Counted from the stretch's first letter, positions 17,457-28,757 are shown. The stretch is 64,000 bases of DNA from Halomonas binhaiensis (GCF_008329985.2 NZ_CP038437.2:2356001-2420000); one strand, 5' to 3'. The notes: generated by a model not told the origin, from the sequence alone. Program-made: numbers and translations.

Positions 17457-18221
17457 ATGACTCTGTTCTCCTTGCCATATGACTATCCTCGCTGCGTGAT
17501 GAACTGCCGAACCTGCGGCCGCCGCTCTCTCTGCCTGCCGATGGCCCTGGATGAACATGAGATCGCTCAATTCGATAGCATCGTCCAACGCCGTATCACC
17601 ATGTCAAAAGATGGTGTGCTGGTTCACCAGAAAGAAAGCTTCTCCTGTGTTTTTGCAGTACGCTCAGGAAGCTTCAAGCAAGTCATCAAGCAGGGCGAAC
17701 GTGACAGTCAGGCTCAGCTCAGTCACTTTTACCTGCCTGGCGAATTGATGGGGCTGGATGGCATGGGCGAAGGCTACTACCCCGGCACGATCATCGCTCT
17801 CGAATCGTCAATTGCCTGCGAAATTTCCTACGCTGCTCTGGAGGCACTCAGTGAACATCTGCCGTCATTGTGTACCCAGCTCTACCAGCGACTGAGCACA
17901 GAATTACGCGACAATCGACAGACGGTATTCCTGTTGCCCAACATGAAACCCGATCAACGCGTGGCCTTGTTCCTTACCCATCTGTTGCAACGCTTCCAGC
18001 GTCAAGGCAGCTCTCCTTATCATTTGCACCTGTCGATGACACGCATCGATATTGGCAACTACCTGGGCATGACCGCAGAGACCGTAAGCCACATCCTCAG
18101 CCGCTTTCAACGCCTCAAGGTCCTCAGCGTTTCAGGCCGAGTGATATATATCCAGGATCAGAAGGCCCTGCTTCAACTGGCCGAGCGACCTGACAGACGC
18201 CAGGACGTGGAAGCGCAATAA
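17457..18221 (+). CDS. FNR/Anr-type oxygen-sensing transcription regulator
   Basis: A 254-residue CRP/FNR-family protein. The N-terminus has CVMNCRTCGRRSLC with Cys17, Cys20 and Cys26 in the C-x2-C-x5-C spacing of FNR, and a fourth candidate ligand, Cys121 (SSIACEIS), so a [4Fe-4S] cluster is expected. The cyclic-nucleotide-like beta barrel covers about 40-140 and the winged helix lies at the C-terminus. The recognition helix reads ETVSHILSRF, where FNR has ETxSR: the second arginine contact is His here. The gene is likely global in the anaerobic response. A perfect FNR box occurs elsewhere in the window at 28830. Confidence 0.9.
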   Translation: MTLFSLPYDYPRCVMNCRTCGRRSLCLPMALDEHEIAQFDSIVQRRITMSKDGVLVHQKESFSCVFAVRSGSFKQVIKQGERDSQAQLSHFYLPGELMGLDGMGEGYYPGTIIALESSIACEISYAALEALSEHLPSLCTQLYQRLSTELRDNRQTVFLLPNMKPDQRVALFLTHLLQRFQRQGSSPYHLHLSMTRIDIGNYLGMTAETVSHILSRFQRLKVLSVSGRVIYIQDQKALLQLAERPDRRQDVEAQ

Positions 18222-18345
18222 ACTCTCCGCACCGCTCACGCTCATGACGGTCCCCTCGTTGGCTCCCCATTCGCCAAGACGTCATCGCATCAGGCACACG
18301 TCTGATATAGGCACCAACTTGTCGTTGCGAATTAGTCGTTGCGAT

Positions 18346-18361
18346 TTAATCAAATGATTAA
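18346..18361. promoter_or_regulatory. Palindromic operator candidate upstream of the RND operon
   Basis: TTAATCA-AA-TGATTAA, two perfect 7-bp half sites, lies 55 bp before the RND adaptor start. It is a good candidate site for the TetR-family protein at the end of the same operon. Just upstream, a unit GTCGTTGCGA is repeated with a 4-bp gap. Confidence 0.55.
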
Positions 18362-18415
18362 TACGCTTCTTTTCAGCACAAAATGCTTCTTGCCGACTCC
18401 CACGAGGATATCTTC

Positions 18416-19531
18416 ATGCCCGTCGTTGACCGTTCTTCGGCCTGGATATTGATGACTGGCCTCTTGCTGCTGTTGAGTGGATGCTCGCCAGACACTTCAC
18501 CACAGCAGGAAACGCCGACGGTTGTGGCCAGCTACCAGATCCAGGCAGGTAATGGTGATAGCACCACTCACCTCTCTGGTCGCATCAAAGCGGCCGAGAA
18601 CACGACACTAGGTTTCGATATTCCAGGCGAAATCGCACAACTGAGCGTGAAGGCCGGTGACAAGTTTGCAGCGGGCGATGTCCTCGCTACCCTCGACGAT
18701 GAACGCTACCAATTGGTGGTTCAGCAACGTCGGGCAGAGCTCCGCGAAGCTGCTGCCGTGCTGACCGAGAAACGCCAGGATTACCAACGCCAATCGCAAC
18801 TGGCCCAGAAGGGTTATGTCAGCGAGACGGGACTCGATGCCGCCAGGGCAGCTCTGGATAGCGCCGAGTCACGCCATGCCGCAAGCATTGCTGCCAGTCA
18901 CCTGGCACAACGTGACCTGAAGCGGACCTCGCTGATTGCACCTTTCGATGGTTCGGTCACTCAACGCCAGGCAGAGCCCTCTGAACAGGTCAGTGCAGGT
19001 CAACCCATCCTCGAGGCCATTTCTAACCGCGAAGGGTTCGAGGTCGAGGCCAGCGTACCGGAAGCATTGGTCAAGACCCTGGTGATCGGTTCCCATCATC
19101 GGGTCAGCCTTCCGGCCCTGGGAGGGGCCTCAAGCTCTGCAACACTGACACACTTGGGTACTCAACCCCTCTCATCCAACGATTATCCGCTGCTGTTGAA
19201 GCTGGAATCACCTATCGAAGACCTCCGCTCAGGCATGACCGCACGCATCGAAATCCTGCTCAATGCGCCAGCCGGAGAAGATGCCCAGGGCGTTCCCATT
19301 CCACTTACTGCACTGGCTTACGCCAGTGATCGCAGCGCCTATGTCCTGCGCATTGACGAGCATGGCCGCCTGGAGCGAGTGGCTGTGGAGGTCGTCGACA
19401 TCAACGACGCACGTGCCAAAGTGCGCGGCGAGTTGACCCCGGGCCAACACATCGTCGCCCGAGGTACTGAGTTCGTCCGTCCCGGCCAGGCTGTAAGCCT
19501 GCTGGGAGAGGGCCCGGAACGCTACAACTGA
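18416..19531 (+). CDS. RND efflux periplasmic adaptor lipoprotein (membrane fusion protein)
   Basis: A 371-residue adaptor with a lipoprotein signal (LLLLLSGC, Cys about residue 23). A biotinyl-lipoyl-like half (GFDIPGEIAQLSVKAGDKF), a coiled-coil hairpin (about 100-170), the second lipoyl half (LIAPFDGSVTQRQAEPSEQV) and a beta barrel follow. It links an inner membrane RND pump to an outer membrane channel, and no channel gene is present here. AGGAT precedes the ATG at 18416. First gene of an operon with the pump (7-bp gap) and a TetR regulator. Confidence 0.92.
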   Translation: MPVVDRSSAWILMTGLLLLLSGCSPDTSPQQETPTVVASYQIQAGNGDSTTHLSGRIKAAENTTLGFDIPGEIAQLSVKAGDKFAAGDVLATLDDERYQLVVQQRRAELREAAAVLTEKRQDYQRQSQLAQKGYVSETGLDAARAALDSAESRHAASIAASHLAQRDLKRTSLIAPFDGSVTQRQAEPSEQVSAGQPILEAISNREGFEVEASVPEALVKTLVIGSHHRVSLPALGGASSSATLTHLGTQPLSSNDYPLLLKLESPIEDLRSGMTARIEILLNAPAGEDAQGVPIPLTALAYASDRSAYVLRIDEHGRLERVAVEVVDINDARAKVRGELTPGQHIVARGTEFVRPGQAVSLLGEGPERYN

Positions 19532-19538
19532 GGCCACC

Positions 19539-22500
19539 ATGAACCTGAGCCAACTCGCCTATCAGCGTCGCCCCGTTGTCTATCTGGCCACTATCGTCGC
19601 CATGCTCTATGGCGTGATCAGTTACTTCACCATGCCAACCAGCGAAGATCCTGCCATCACCATCCGTGAAGCACTGGTGACAACTGAATTTCCAGGCTTA
19701 CCGGCAGAGCAGGTGGAAGAGAACATCACCAAGCCCCTGGAAGAAAGCATTCGTACCATCGGCGAAGTCGAACGCATCAAGTCCACGTCCATGCGTGGCC
19801 GTTCGATTCTGCATGTAGAGATTCAGGACCGTTACTTCGATCTCGATCAAATCTGGGATGAACTGCGCAAGAAGGTCGAGGAGGCCCAGGCCAAGCTACC
19901 CGAAGGCACTCGTTCGCCAGTCATCAACGATGATTTTGGCGATGTCGCGGTGGTCACCGCGGCACTGAGCGCCAACGACTTTCCACAAAGCGAACAAAAG
20001 CAGATTGCCGAACATATTCGTAGTGCGCTTTACGGCATTCCCGGCACCAAGAAGGTCGAGCTGCTAGGCATTCAAGAACAACGCATATTCATCAATATCG
20101 CCGAAGCGCAAATGGCCAGGCTCGGACTATCCCCCACCGATCTTGCGACCCAACTCCAGAAACGCAACATCTACCCTCCCGGTGGGGTGCTGGACGCAGG
20201 AGAGCAACGCCTGGCGCTGGAAGTCAGTGGCGAATTCAATAACCTCGACGAACTCGCCAATGCCGAGATCCGCCTATCCAGTGGCGAAACCCTGCGCTTG
20301 CGCGATCTGGGAGAAATCCATCGCGGCTATCAGGATCCCGCCAGCCGCACCGCCTACTTCAATGGCAAACCCTCCATTGTCATCGCCATCTCCATGCTCG
20401 AAGGAGAAAGCGCTCTCGATTATGGAAGCGCAGTCGCAGATCGCCTGGAGCAACTTCGCGCCAACCTGCCAGCGGGCTACCAGCTCGACATCATGACGTT
20501 CCAGCCCGAACAGGTGGCCAATGCCATCTACGGCGTTACTTCGAGCGTCATTCAAACGCTGATTGTCGTATTGGCCGTCGTCATCCTGTTCCTGGGAGTA
20601 CGCACTGGTCTGATCGTCGGTTCTATCATCCCTGCCGTCATGCTGGTCACCCTGGCCATCATGGGCTTGAGCGAGATGACCCTGCAGCGTGCAAGCCTGG
20701 CCACTCTGGTCATTGCCCTGGGCCTGCTGGTGGACAACGCCATTGTCATCGCCGAGGACTTCAAGACCCGCCTGGAAGCCGGCGTGCACCGCGATCAGGC
20801 GCTCAAGGAGTCCGGCGGCGAGCTGGCCGTGCCGTTGCTGTCCTCGACCTTGACCACCATTCTGGTGTTTCTGCCATTGATGTTGGCGGAACATGTGGCC
20901 GGGGAATATACCCGCTCGATCTCGATCGTCATCGCCATTACCCTGCTGAGCTCCTGGCTCCTGTCACTGACGGTGACTCCTGCGCTATGCCATCGTTTTC
21001 TCAAGGCTCCCTCGGCATCAGACGAGCCAGCAGCACAGCAGATCACCATCAACAACCTTTCTGATCGCTTGTTCCGCTGGATGTCGGTGCGCTACGCCAG
21101 CCTGCTCGGTCATCTGTTGCACCACCGACTATGGTTCCTCATCATCACTGCCCTGGCCTTGGTTGCAGGCATTGCCATGATGCAGCTCGTGCCGCAGAAG
21201 TTCTTCCCTGACTCGGATCGCAATCAGGTTCTCGTGACGATCGACTTCCCTTCGGATAGCGCCGAAAATGCCACCGATCGACGCATGAGCCTATTGAGCA
21301 AGGAACTGCTCAAGGCGCCAGCCCTACAGGATGACATTACCAGTATTGCCGCCTATTCAGGCTTTGGCGGGCCACGTTTCGTACTGTCGCTGTCCCCCAT
21401 CGATCCAGCTCCCAACAAAGGCTTCATGGTCCTTAACGTGGCCGACCCTGAGCGGGTCGATGCAGTGATTCAAGCTGCTCGTCACTATTTCGCCGTCCGA
21501 CAACCCGATACTTCTGCACAGGTCACTCGCATGTTTCTGGGCCCTTCGGACAGCACCTTGCTGCAAGTCCAGGTCAAGGGGCCAGACCGCGAGGTACTGT
21601 TTGAATCTGCTCAGAAGGTCGAGACCATTCTTGCTGACGTGGAAGGCAGCCGGGACATCCGCAACAGTTGGGAAGCACGTATCCCGGCCCTGAATATCGA
21701 GGTCAATCAGGCCTGGGCACGCAATGCCGGCATCACCTCGGAAGATATCGCTCAATCCTTGCAGGGAGCGATCGATGGCTACCATCTCAGCCACTACCGC
21801 GAGGGCGATGACATCATTCCCGTGATGATGCGTTATGCCGAAGAGCAGCGCACTAGCCTCACGCAGCTCAAGTCGCTGACCATCTACCCGCTGGATCCAC
21901 CAGGTGATGGCGTGCCACTGAGTCAGGTCGCCGAAGTACACCTCGACAATGGCTATTACCGAATCGATCGAGAGGATCTGGTACGCAGCATCACCATCGA
22001 GGGGCGTAACCAGTTTCTGACCGCCGAAGACATGGTGCCACGGGTTACTCCGGCATTGCGCAAGCTGGAGGCCAGCCTTCCTTCAGGGCACTGGATCGAG
22101 TTCGATGGTGTGGTCAAGGAGTCAGCAGAAGGCCAGGCTGCGCTGCAGGCCAATCTGCCGTTATGTCTTGGGGTGATCTTCATTCTGCTGGTGGCTCAGT
22201 TCAATTCGTTCAAGCGCCCCCTGCTGATCGTGGCCACCATTCCCCTCGTGATCGTCGGTGTCGCCCTGGGCCTGCTGGCCACGCGTGCCAACTTCGGCTT
22301 CATGGTGCTGCTGGGGTTGTATAGCCTGGCCGGTATCATCATCAACAATGCTATCGTGCTGATCGATCGCATCGATATCGAGCGGCGCCTGGCAGCACCG
22401 GGCACTCCGGCACATGAAGCGGTGATCAAAGCTTCGGCACGACGCCTGCGCCCTATCCTGATGTCCGCCATCACCACCATATTGGGCTTTCTTCCGTTGA

Positions 22501-22658
22501 TCATCGGCCACGACCCATTGTTCTATGGCATGGCCGCCGCCATGGCCTTCGGCCTGGGTGCTGGCACCATCATGAGCCTTGGCGTAGTGCCCGTGCTGTA
22601 TACCTGGTTCTTTTCCATCGATACCCGGCGGTCTGCCTACACCACGGAGACTGAGTGA
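19539..22658 (+). CDS. RND family multidrug efflux permease
   Basis: A 1039-residue AcrB/MexF-type transporter with two sixfold helix repeats, each with a large periplasmic loop. Motifs include SEDPAITIREALVTTEFPG near the N-terminus, GLLVDNAIVIAEDFKTRLE in the fourth helix with the proton-relay Asp, and LAGIIINNAIVLIDRIDIE in the second half. It exchanges H+ for drugs or other amphiphiles. The substrate is unknown. Translation is probably coupled to the adaptor upstream and the regulator 3 bp downstream. Confidence 0.95.
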   Translation: MNLSQLAYQRRPVVYLATIVAMLYGVISYFTMPTSEDPAITIREALVTTEFPGLPAEQVEENITKPLEESIRTIGEVERIKSTSMRGRSILHVEIQDRYFDLDQIWDELRKKVEEAQAKLPEGTRSPVINDDFGDVAVVTAALSANDFPQSEQKQIAEHIRSALYGIPGTKKVELLGIQEQRIFINIAEAQMARLGLSPTDLATQLQKRNIYPPGGVLDAGEQRLALEVSGEFNNLDELANAEIRLSSGETLRLRDLGEIHRGYQDPASRTAYFNGKPSIVIAISMLEGESALDYGSAVADRLEQLRANLPAGYQLDIMTFQPEQVANAIYGVTSSVIQTLIVVLAVVILFLGVRTGLIVGSIIPAVMLVTLAIMGLSEMTLQRASLATLVIALGLLVDNAIVIAEDFKTRLEAGVHRDQALKESGGELAVPLLSSTLTTILVFLPLMLAEHVAGEYTRSISIVIAITLLSSWLLSLTVTPALCHRFLKAPSASDEPAAQQITINNLSDRLFRWMSVRYASLLGHLLHHRLWFLIITALALVAGIAMMQLVPQKFFPDSDRNQVLVTIDFPSDSAENATDRRMSLLSKELLKAPALQDDITSIAAYSGFGGPRFVLSLSPIDPAPNKGFMVLNVADPERVDAVIQAARHYFAVRQPDTSAQVTRMFLGPSDSTLLQVQVKGPDREVLFESAQKVETILADVEGSRDIRNSWEARIPALNIEVNQAWARNAGITSEDIAQSLQGAIDGYHLSHYREGDDIIPVMMRYAEEQRTSLTQLKSLTIYPLDPPGDGVPLSQVAEVHLDNGYYRIDREDLVRSITIEGRNQFLTAEDMVPRVTPALRKLEASLPSGHWIEFDGVVKESAEGQAALQANLPLCLGVIFILLVAQFNSFKRPLLIVATIPLVIVGVALGLLATRANFGFMVLLGLYSLAGIIINNAIVLIDRIDIERRLAAPGTPAHEAVIKASARRLRPILMSAITTILGFLPLIIGHDPLFYGMAAAMAFGLGAGTIMSLGVVPVLYTWFFSIDTRRSAYTTETE

Positions 22659-22661
22659 GTC

Positions 22662-23288
22662 ATGAGCACCGAGGACAACTCTCGCACACGCCTGATCCAG
22701 GCTGGCATTCGCCTGTTCGGTGAGCATGGCTACAAGGCGACGACCACGCGCATGCTCGCCGATGAGGCCCAGGCCAACATTGGCTCCATCGCCTATCACT
22801 TCGAGAACAAGAATGGTCTCTATCTGGCCGCTGCCCATTATATTGCTGGCGCCATACGCGAACGCCTGGGTCTCTCCCAGCCTCCTGCACTCCCCACCGA
22901 TCGCGAGGAAGCGCGCAAGATTCTCGAAACCATTGTACGCCGCATGGCCTATACCTTCGCCTCGGACGTGGAGTGTCGCCAATGGCTGTTGATGGTCATG
23001 CGCGAACAGGTCCACCCCAGTGAAGCCTTCGATATTCTGCAGCAACAGGGGTTTGGTGTTGTTCAGGCGATCCTGTCCTCACTGATTGCCACACTCACAG
23101 AACGCAAGGCTGATGACCCGCTCGTCACCATCGAGGTTCACACGTTGATTGGCCAGATGGTGTTCTTCCTGATCGGCCGCGAGCCTTTGCTCAGGCGTCT
23201 TGGGCTTGAGGCCCTTGATACCGGTACTCTGAAGATGATTGAAGATGCCGTTGCCTCGCATCTGCGGCTGTATGATTTGCCGGCCTGA
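22662..23288 (+). CDS. TetR/AcrR regulator of the RND operon (CerR/DUF1956-like)
   Basis: A 208-residue protein with an N-terminal TetR helix-turn-helix (LIQAGIRLFGEHGYKATTTR, then NIGSIAYHFENKNGLYLAA) and a C-terminal domain of the DUF1956 kind (ECRQWLLMVMREQVHPSEAF). It is the last gene of the efflux operon, 3 bp after the pump, so it is co-expressed with what it most likely represses. The palindrome at 18346 is the best operator candidate. Confidence 0.9.
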   Translation: MSTEDNSRTRLIQAGIRLFGEHGYKATTTRMLADEAQANIGSIAYHFENKNGLYLAAAHYIAGAIRERLGLSQPPALPTDREEARKILETIVRRMAYTFASDVECRQWLLMVMREQVHPSEAFDILQQQGFGVVQAILSSLIATLTERKADDPLVTIEVHTLIGQMVFFLIGREPLLRRLGLEALDTGTLKMIEDAVASHLRLYDLPA

Positions 23289-23320
23289 CCGCCGGACTGC
23301 CAGCACCGCGCTTACCCAGG

Positions 23321-23338
23321 CACCGCCCGAAGGCGGTG
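23321..23338. terminator. Short hairpin between converging tetR and asdA
   Basis: CACCGCC and GGCGGTG enclose a 4-nt CGAA loop. It lies between two converging genes and may terminate both, although there is no clear U-run. Confidence 0.5.
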
Positions 23339-23356
23339 TCCAGTTGGCAACAGTAT

Positions 23357-24970
<1,614 letters not shown>

Positions 24971-25021
24971 TCACCAAGCTCAACGACCATCAAGCTTGAT
25001 GATTCAGTGGAAACTTGACGA

Positions 25022-26707
25022 TCAGGTGAAAGCCACCACAAGTGGGCCTAACAACGTGAGAAATACATTTGCCAATGCATAGGTAATCGCAAAGGGAGCG
25101 GTAGGTACGGAATTGCCGGCTTTGTCCAGCACTTCACCAAAGGCAGGATTGGCACTACGTGAGCCGGATAACGCGCCGGCAAATATGGCGGTGTTGTCAT
25201 AGCGCAGCACATACCAGCCAAACAGCATGGTGATCACGAGGGGCAATACCGTCACGACAACACCAAAGAAGAACAATGAGATGCCTTGATCCATGATGGT
25301 CGTGACAGCCTGCTGGCCAGTCTGCAGGCCAATCACCACGACAAATCCCGCAAGACCAAGGTCGCGCAATAGCGTTGAGGCACCCGTTGGCATGTTGCCC
25401 AGGGTCTGTTTACGACTGCGATACCAACCGAACAACAGTCCTGCCAGCAGAGCACCACCACCACTTCCCAGCGTCAGGGGAATGGAGCCGGCACGTACAA
25501 CCAAAAGACCAATCAGCAACCCCACGGCAAGGCCCAGGCCATGGAACACGAAGTCTGTCTTGTCACTGGGCACCAGGATGGGACCCGCTGTCGTGGCCAC
25601 TCGCTGCACATCCTTGGGCGTGCCATAGAGGGTGACCACATCGCCTGGCTGAATGACCGTATCGGAGCTCAGGGCCAGAGGTGCTCCGGCACGTCGCAGA
25701 CTCACGATATAGACACCGTGACGTAACGATGCTGCCGTCTTGGCCAGAATCTCGCCTGCTGGACGCTTGAGGAATTCAGGATTAGTTATCGCAATGTCCT
25801 GGCTGACCATGACGACATCCATATCCTCGGCATTCTGCAATTCTCTGCCCAGGTCCTCCCCTATTCCCACTACGCCCGCTCGTCGCCCCACCAACAATAC
25901 GACATCACCCTCCACCAGCTCGACGCTGGGCTCGACACCAACGATGGCACCATCGCGTCGAATGCGCTCTACCGTCACCACTGCGCCGGATGCACTTGAT
26001 TCGATCGCCTCGACACTACGCCCACCTTGGCTGACCTGGTAGATGCGCCCTATCAGCTCCGGAGTGGCAGGTTGCTCACCAACGCCATAGACATGCAATC
26101 CAGCCAACTGCTCAGCCTCAGCTTTTTGTGCATCTTCGCGAATACCACGCCGCGTAAGCCACGGCAGAACATTGACACAGAGAATGATCGCCCCGAAGGA
26201 GCCAAAGATGTAGGTCACGGCATAGCCAATGGCGACATTGCCCTGCAGGCGCTGCACTTCATCTGCGGCCAGACCAAGTTTTTCTATTGCAGAACCCGCG
26301 GTGCCGATGATCGCAGACTGGGTTAGCCCGCCTGCGGCAAGCCCAGCCGCCAGCCCCTTGTCGAGATCGAACACACGGGCAATGACAACCACCGTCAACA
26401 ATGCGCTGACCGCCATGACCGCGGCCATGAGAATCTCTCGAATGGACTGACGCCCAAGTGAGCGAAAGAACTGCGGACCGCTCTCGAAACCTACGGCATA
26501 GATGAACAGTGCAAACAGGACAGCCTTGATGCCGGAATCAATCTGTACGCCCAACTGGCTGATCAACACCGCGACTAGCAACGAGCCCGCGACACCACCC
26601 AACTGAAAGGAGCCAAAACGAAACTTTCCTATCCAGTAACCCACTGCCAGAGAAAGAAATAGTGCAATTTCGGGTGATTGGTTCAATATTCCCTGAATAA
26701 AATCCAT
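25022..26707 (-). CDS. aspT: Aspartate:alanine exchanger AspT
   Basis: A 561-residue transporter of the AAEx family: five N-terminal helices (IALFLSLAVGYWIGKFRFG...), a cytosolic middle with two TrkA-C-like domains (about 200-370), and further helices at the C-terminus with SGSRSANPAFGEVLDKAGN. It swaps external aspartate for internal alanine, which with AsdA creates a proton gradient. The ATG at 26707 has GAGG upstream; an ATG 15 nt earlier has AAGG and is a real alternative. The operon order is aspT-asdA with a 72-bp spacer. Confidence 0.93.
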   Translation of the reverse strand: MDFIQGILNQSPEIALFLSLAVGYWIGKFRFGSFQLGGVAGSLLVAVLISQLGVQIDSGIKAVLFALFIYAVGFESGPQFFRSLGRQSIREILMAAVMAVSALLTVVVIARVFDLDKGLAAGLAAGGLTQSAIIGTAGSAIEKLGLAADEVQRLQGNVAIGYAVTYIFGSFGAIILCVNVLPWLTRRGIREDAQKAEAEQLAGLHVYGVGEQPATPELIGRIYQVSQGGRSVEAIESSASGAVVTVERIRRDGAIVGVEPSVELVEGDVVLLVGRRAGVVGIGEDLGRELQNAEDMDVVMVSQDIAITNPEFLKRPAGEILAKTAASLRHGVYIVSLRRAGAPLALSSDTVIQPGDVVTLYGTPKDVQRVATTAGPILVPSDKTDFVFHGLGLAVGLLIGLLVVRAGSIPLTLGSGGGALLAGLLFGWYRSRKQTLGNMPTGASTLLRDLGLAGFVVVIGLQTGQQAVTTIMDQGISLFFFGVVVTVLPLVITMLFGWYVLRYDNTAIFAGALSGSRSANPAFGEVLDKAGNSVPTAPFAITYALANVFLTLLGPLVVAFT

Positions 26708-27088
26708 GACATCCTCGTCCATTTTTCGACCTTGCGAAAACAACCCGACGAGTAAACATTAGCTGACCTGAATTTTTATGCATAATCATGCACAAGTTTG
26801 TTTTGGAAAATGCAGCAACTGTCTTGAAAGACCGTTCTGTCTTGTCAGAACAATGGACATTTCTTGACCGGATAACACTTTCTGCTGAAAGAACAAAAAG
26901 TTGAAGATCACAACTTGAAGATGACAAATAGAAAACCGCCACCTGACGTGCTGTCCAAGTGGCGGTTTCATATCAACAAGATCTGTTGTAGAACACTTTC
27001 CAGAATTTATCCAGATCATGGGCAACCTCATAAAAGGTTACTCTGGAACGTTCCCCTGTTACCTGGTCATATGCTGAAGTCGTTTCAG
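26708..27088. other. Intergenic region upstream of aspT
   Basis: 381 bp without a gene. It must contain the aspT promoter; the AT-rich stretch 26770-26810 (GAATTTTTATGCATAATCATGC) is the best candidate zone. The left part (26933-26968) holds the terminator of the next gene. Confidence 0.5.
26933..26968 (-). terminator. Terminator of the small gene at 27089
   Basis: AAACCGCCAC pairs with GTGGCGGTTT around a 16-nt loop, followed on the minus strand by TCTATTTGTC. Confidence 0.7.
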
Positions 27089-27310
27089 CTAGCTTATCGA
27101 CTCTGCTTCGTCGAATATGGCAATAGCCTCATCCAGGCTGGTCGCTATGGCATTCCATGGTAGCGATGATCCCGCGATGTGGCAGTGGTAAAGCACCGCG
27201 CCATCGTCGGTTTCGATTCGATGAATATCGTTACCTTGATCGTCCTGCCACCAATCTGCATGGACATGCTGCCAATGGTGTACTGACCGATCTAGCTTGA
27301 TAGTGGTCAT
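27089..27310 (-). CDS. Small hypothetical protein
   Basis: A 73-residue soluble protein (MTTIKLDRSVHHWQHVHADWWQDDQGN...) rich in Trp, His and acidic residues, ending in an acidic helix LDEAIAIFDEAESIS. The first two thirds alternate in a way that suggests a small beta sheet (IHRIETDDGAVLYHCHIAG). GGAGGG lies 12 nt before the ATG. A hairpin terminator follows. No family recognised. Confidence 0.65.
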   Translation of the reverse strand: MTTIKLDRSVHHWQHVHADWWQDDQGNDIHRIETDDGAVLYHCHIAGSSLPWNAIATSLDEAIAIFDEAESIS

Positions 27311-27349
27311 GGCGGCAAGCCCTCCTCGCGTGGCCCTGGGAATATCGTC

Positions 27350-27625
27350 TCAGGATGCTTTCCAGATCTGCAAGAACAGCGCTTTCAATCCATGCCACCG
27401 AGAATCTCTGCCACGACTACGCGGAGGATGGACTGTCTCAACGGCTTCCTGCACTTCAAGCGCATGAGAAAGGCTGTCTATATCTACCTCATCGTGGGTC
27501 AGATCATCTTGAATCAGAACCACCCTGGGTAGACGCCAGGCACTCCCAGTGCGTTTGACGACACAAGCTTTGGGATAATGTCGCCGCTCAGAAGATTCGC
27601 AAGTCACTAGCAATATCTGGCTCAT
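27350..27625 (-). CDS. Small hypothetical protein
   Basis: A 91-residue basic protein (MSQILLVTCESSERRHYPKA...) with a beta-rich first half (KACVVKRTGSAWRLPRVVLIQDDL) and an arginine-rich tail PRSRGRDSRW. GGAGGG is present upstream of the ATG at 27625. It is followed 39 bp later by the gene at 27089 on the same strand, so they may be co-transcribed. Function unknown. Confidence 0.6.
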   Translation of the reverse strand: MSQILLVTCESSERRHYPKACVVKRTGSAWRLPRVVLIQDDLTHDEVDIDSLSHALEVQEAVETVHPPRSRGRDSRWHGLKALFLQIWKAS

Positions 27626-28139
27626 CCTGCATCCCTCCGAAACCACACCTGTGGGTTCATGGGTAAGTAGCTCTCGTTTGCTTATGACTGAGTTCCTGGT
27701 TCACTGAGTTTTTGGCTTACTATGTTTCTTGTCACCATGGTTTCTGACTCAATAAGTTCCAGCTCACAGCCAGGGCGGCCCCCTCATCATACAGCCCTCT
27801 CTTCTGCCAGCATCTTACTCCTGACACCTTGCTCTTATCCCTACTGCTACATCCTGCTGCCAACAGGTACCGCCTTATCTTCAGAGTAGTACAAGAACAC
27901 CGTTCGCAAACAATGTTCATTAATTCTCTGGTCAACGTATGGTCTACGCAACCTCACTGTTGTCAGTATGCTCACACAAACATTTAGTCATCCAGACCGG
28001 CAGGTCATAGCGCTTCAGCCAAACAAGGAGGCGCAACTCCAGAATCCGTCATGGTGCTCAGGTCAAGAGCCAAAAAAACAGCCATTCGAAGATTCCTCCG
28101 AACGGCCGTCAACGTAAATCGGGATTTATTTACAGAAAA
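27626..28139. other. Intergenic region, mostly featureless
   Basis: 514 bp with no convincing gene. Between about 27685 and 27765 there is a degenerate run of related words (ACTGAGTT, CACTGAGTTT, GACTCAATAAGTT) that may be decayed tandem repeats. The right end carries the terminator at 28072-28107. Confidence 0.5.
28072..28107 (-). terminator. Rho-independent terminator of the 28140-28757 gene
   Basis: On the minus strand GGCCGTTCGGAG and CTTCGAATGGCT pair at all 12 positions (with three G-U pairs) around a 4-nt loop, followed by G and seven U residues. It lies 33 bp after the stop codon. Confidence 0.85.
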
Positions 28140-28757
28140 TCATGCCGGACGCATTCTCAGCTGACCAATGCGATAAATATCATGCAAATAGCCGTCGAGA
28201 CGTGAAATAACGTACGTCATCAAGATAAGCATATAAATCAATGACATGATCAAAGCATTGTTGTTCAGCCATGTAAGGGACGGAACAGAAACTTCATAAC
28301 CGATGGTATAAACGCTCCAGCCCCCCAGAAATAATACGAGGATGCTGAACGCGACCACCAGTGCGAGCATCAAACCACGAGTATCCTTGACAGGAGGTTT
28401 CGTCACCCATGAGAACACATGACGGATCTTCACTTCACCATTTGTGACAATATGGCGCTTTCTTCGAATCAGGGTTTCCACACTGACGGTCTGAGGGTCG
28501 CGAGACAATGCTGCAAGCACGATACGATAATCAAGGTTACTGCCGAAGATTCTTTTCGCTGCTGACAGGAAACCAGCTTCAGCACCTGTATCTGCATACT
28601 GCCTTGCTTTCAAGGATAGTTCCTTGAACTCTTGCTTTTCATAGTCGGTTCGCTTCTCTTCATCCGACATATTCTGGCGACAGTAAACATCATAGAACTG
28701 ATAAAGCGATATACATACGCCTACGTAAATCAGTAGCATTATCAGAATATCTTGCAT
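28140..28757 (-). CDS. Membrane protein of unknown function, probably FNR-controlled
   Basis: A 205-residue protein with one helix at the N-terminus (ILIMLLIYVGVCISLYQFY), a cytosolic polar domain (about 25-120) and two helices later (LMLALVVAFSILVLFLGGWSV and NALIMSLIYMLILMTYVIS). No family was recognised. AAGGGGGATG stands before the ATG. A perfect TTGAT-N4-ATCAA site is centred about 80 bp upstream of the start codon, and a strong terminator follows, so it is a monocistronic, probably oxygen-regulated gene. Confidence 0.7.
   Translation of the reverse strand: MQDILIMLLIYVGVCISLYQFYDVYCRQNMSDEEKRTDYEKQEFKELSLKARQYADTGAEAGFLSAAKRIFGSNLDYRIVLAALSRDPQTVSVETLIRRKRHIVTNGEVKIRHVFSWVTKPPVKDTRGLMLALVVAFSILVLFLGGWSVYTIGYEVSVPSLTWLNNNALIMSLIYMLILMTYVISRLDGYLHDIYRIGQLRMRPA

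Noticed and set aside
27732..27935. 67-codon minus-strand frame
   Set aside because: No RBS and a cysteine/arginine-rich translation without pattern, lying in a decayed-repeat region.
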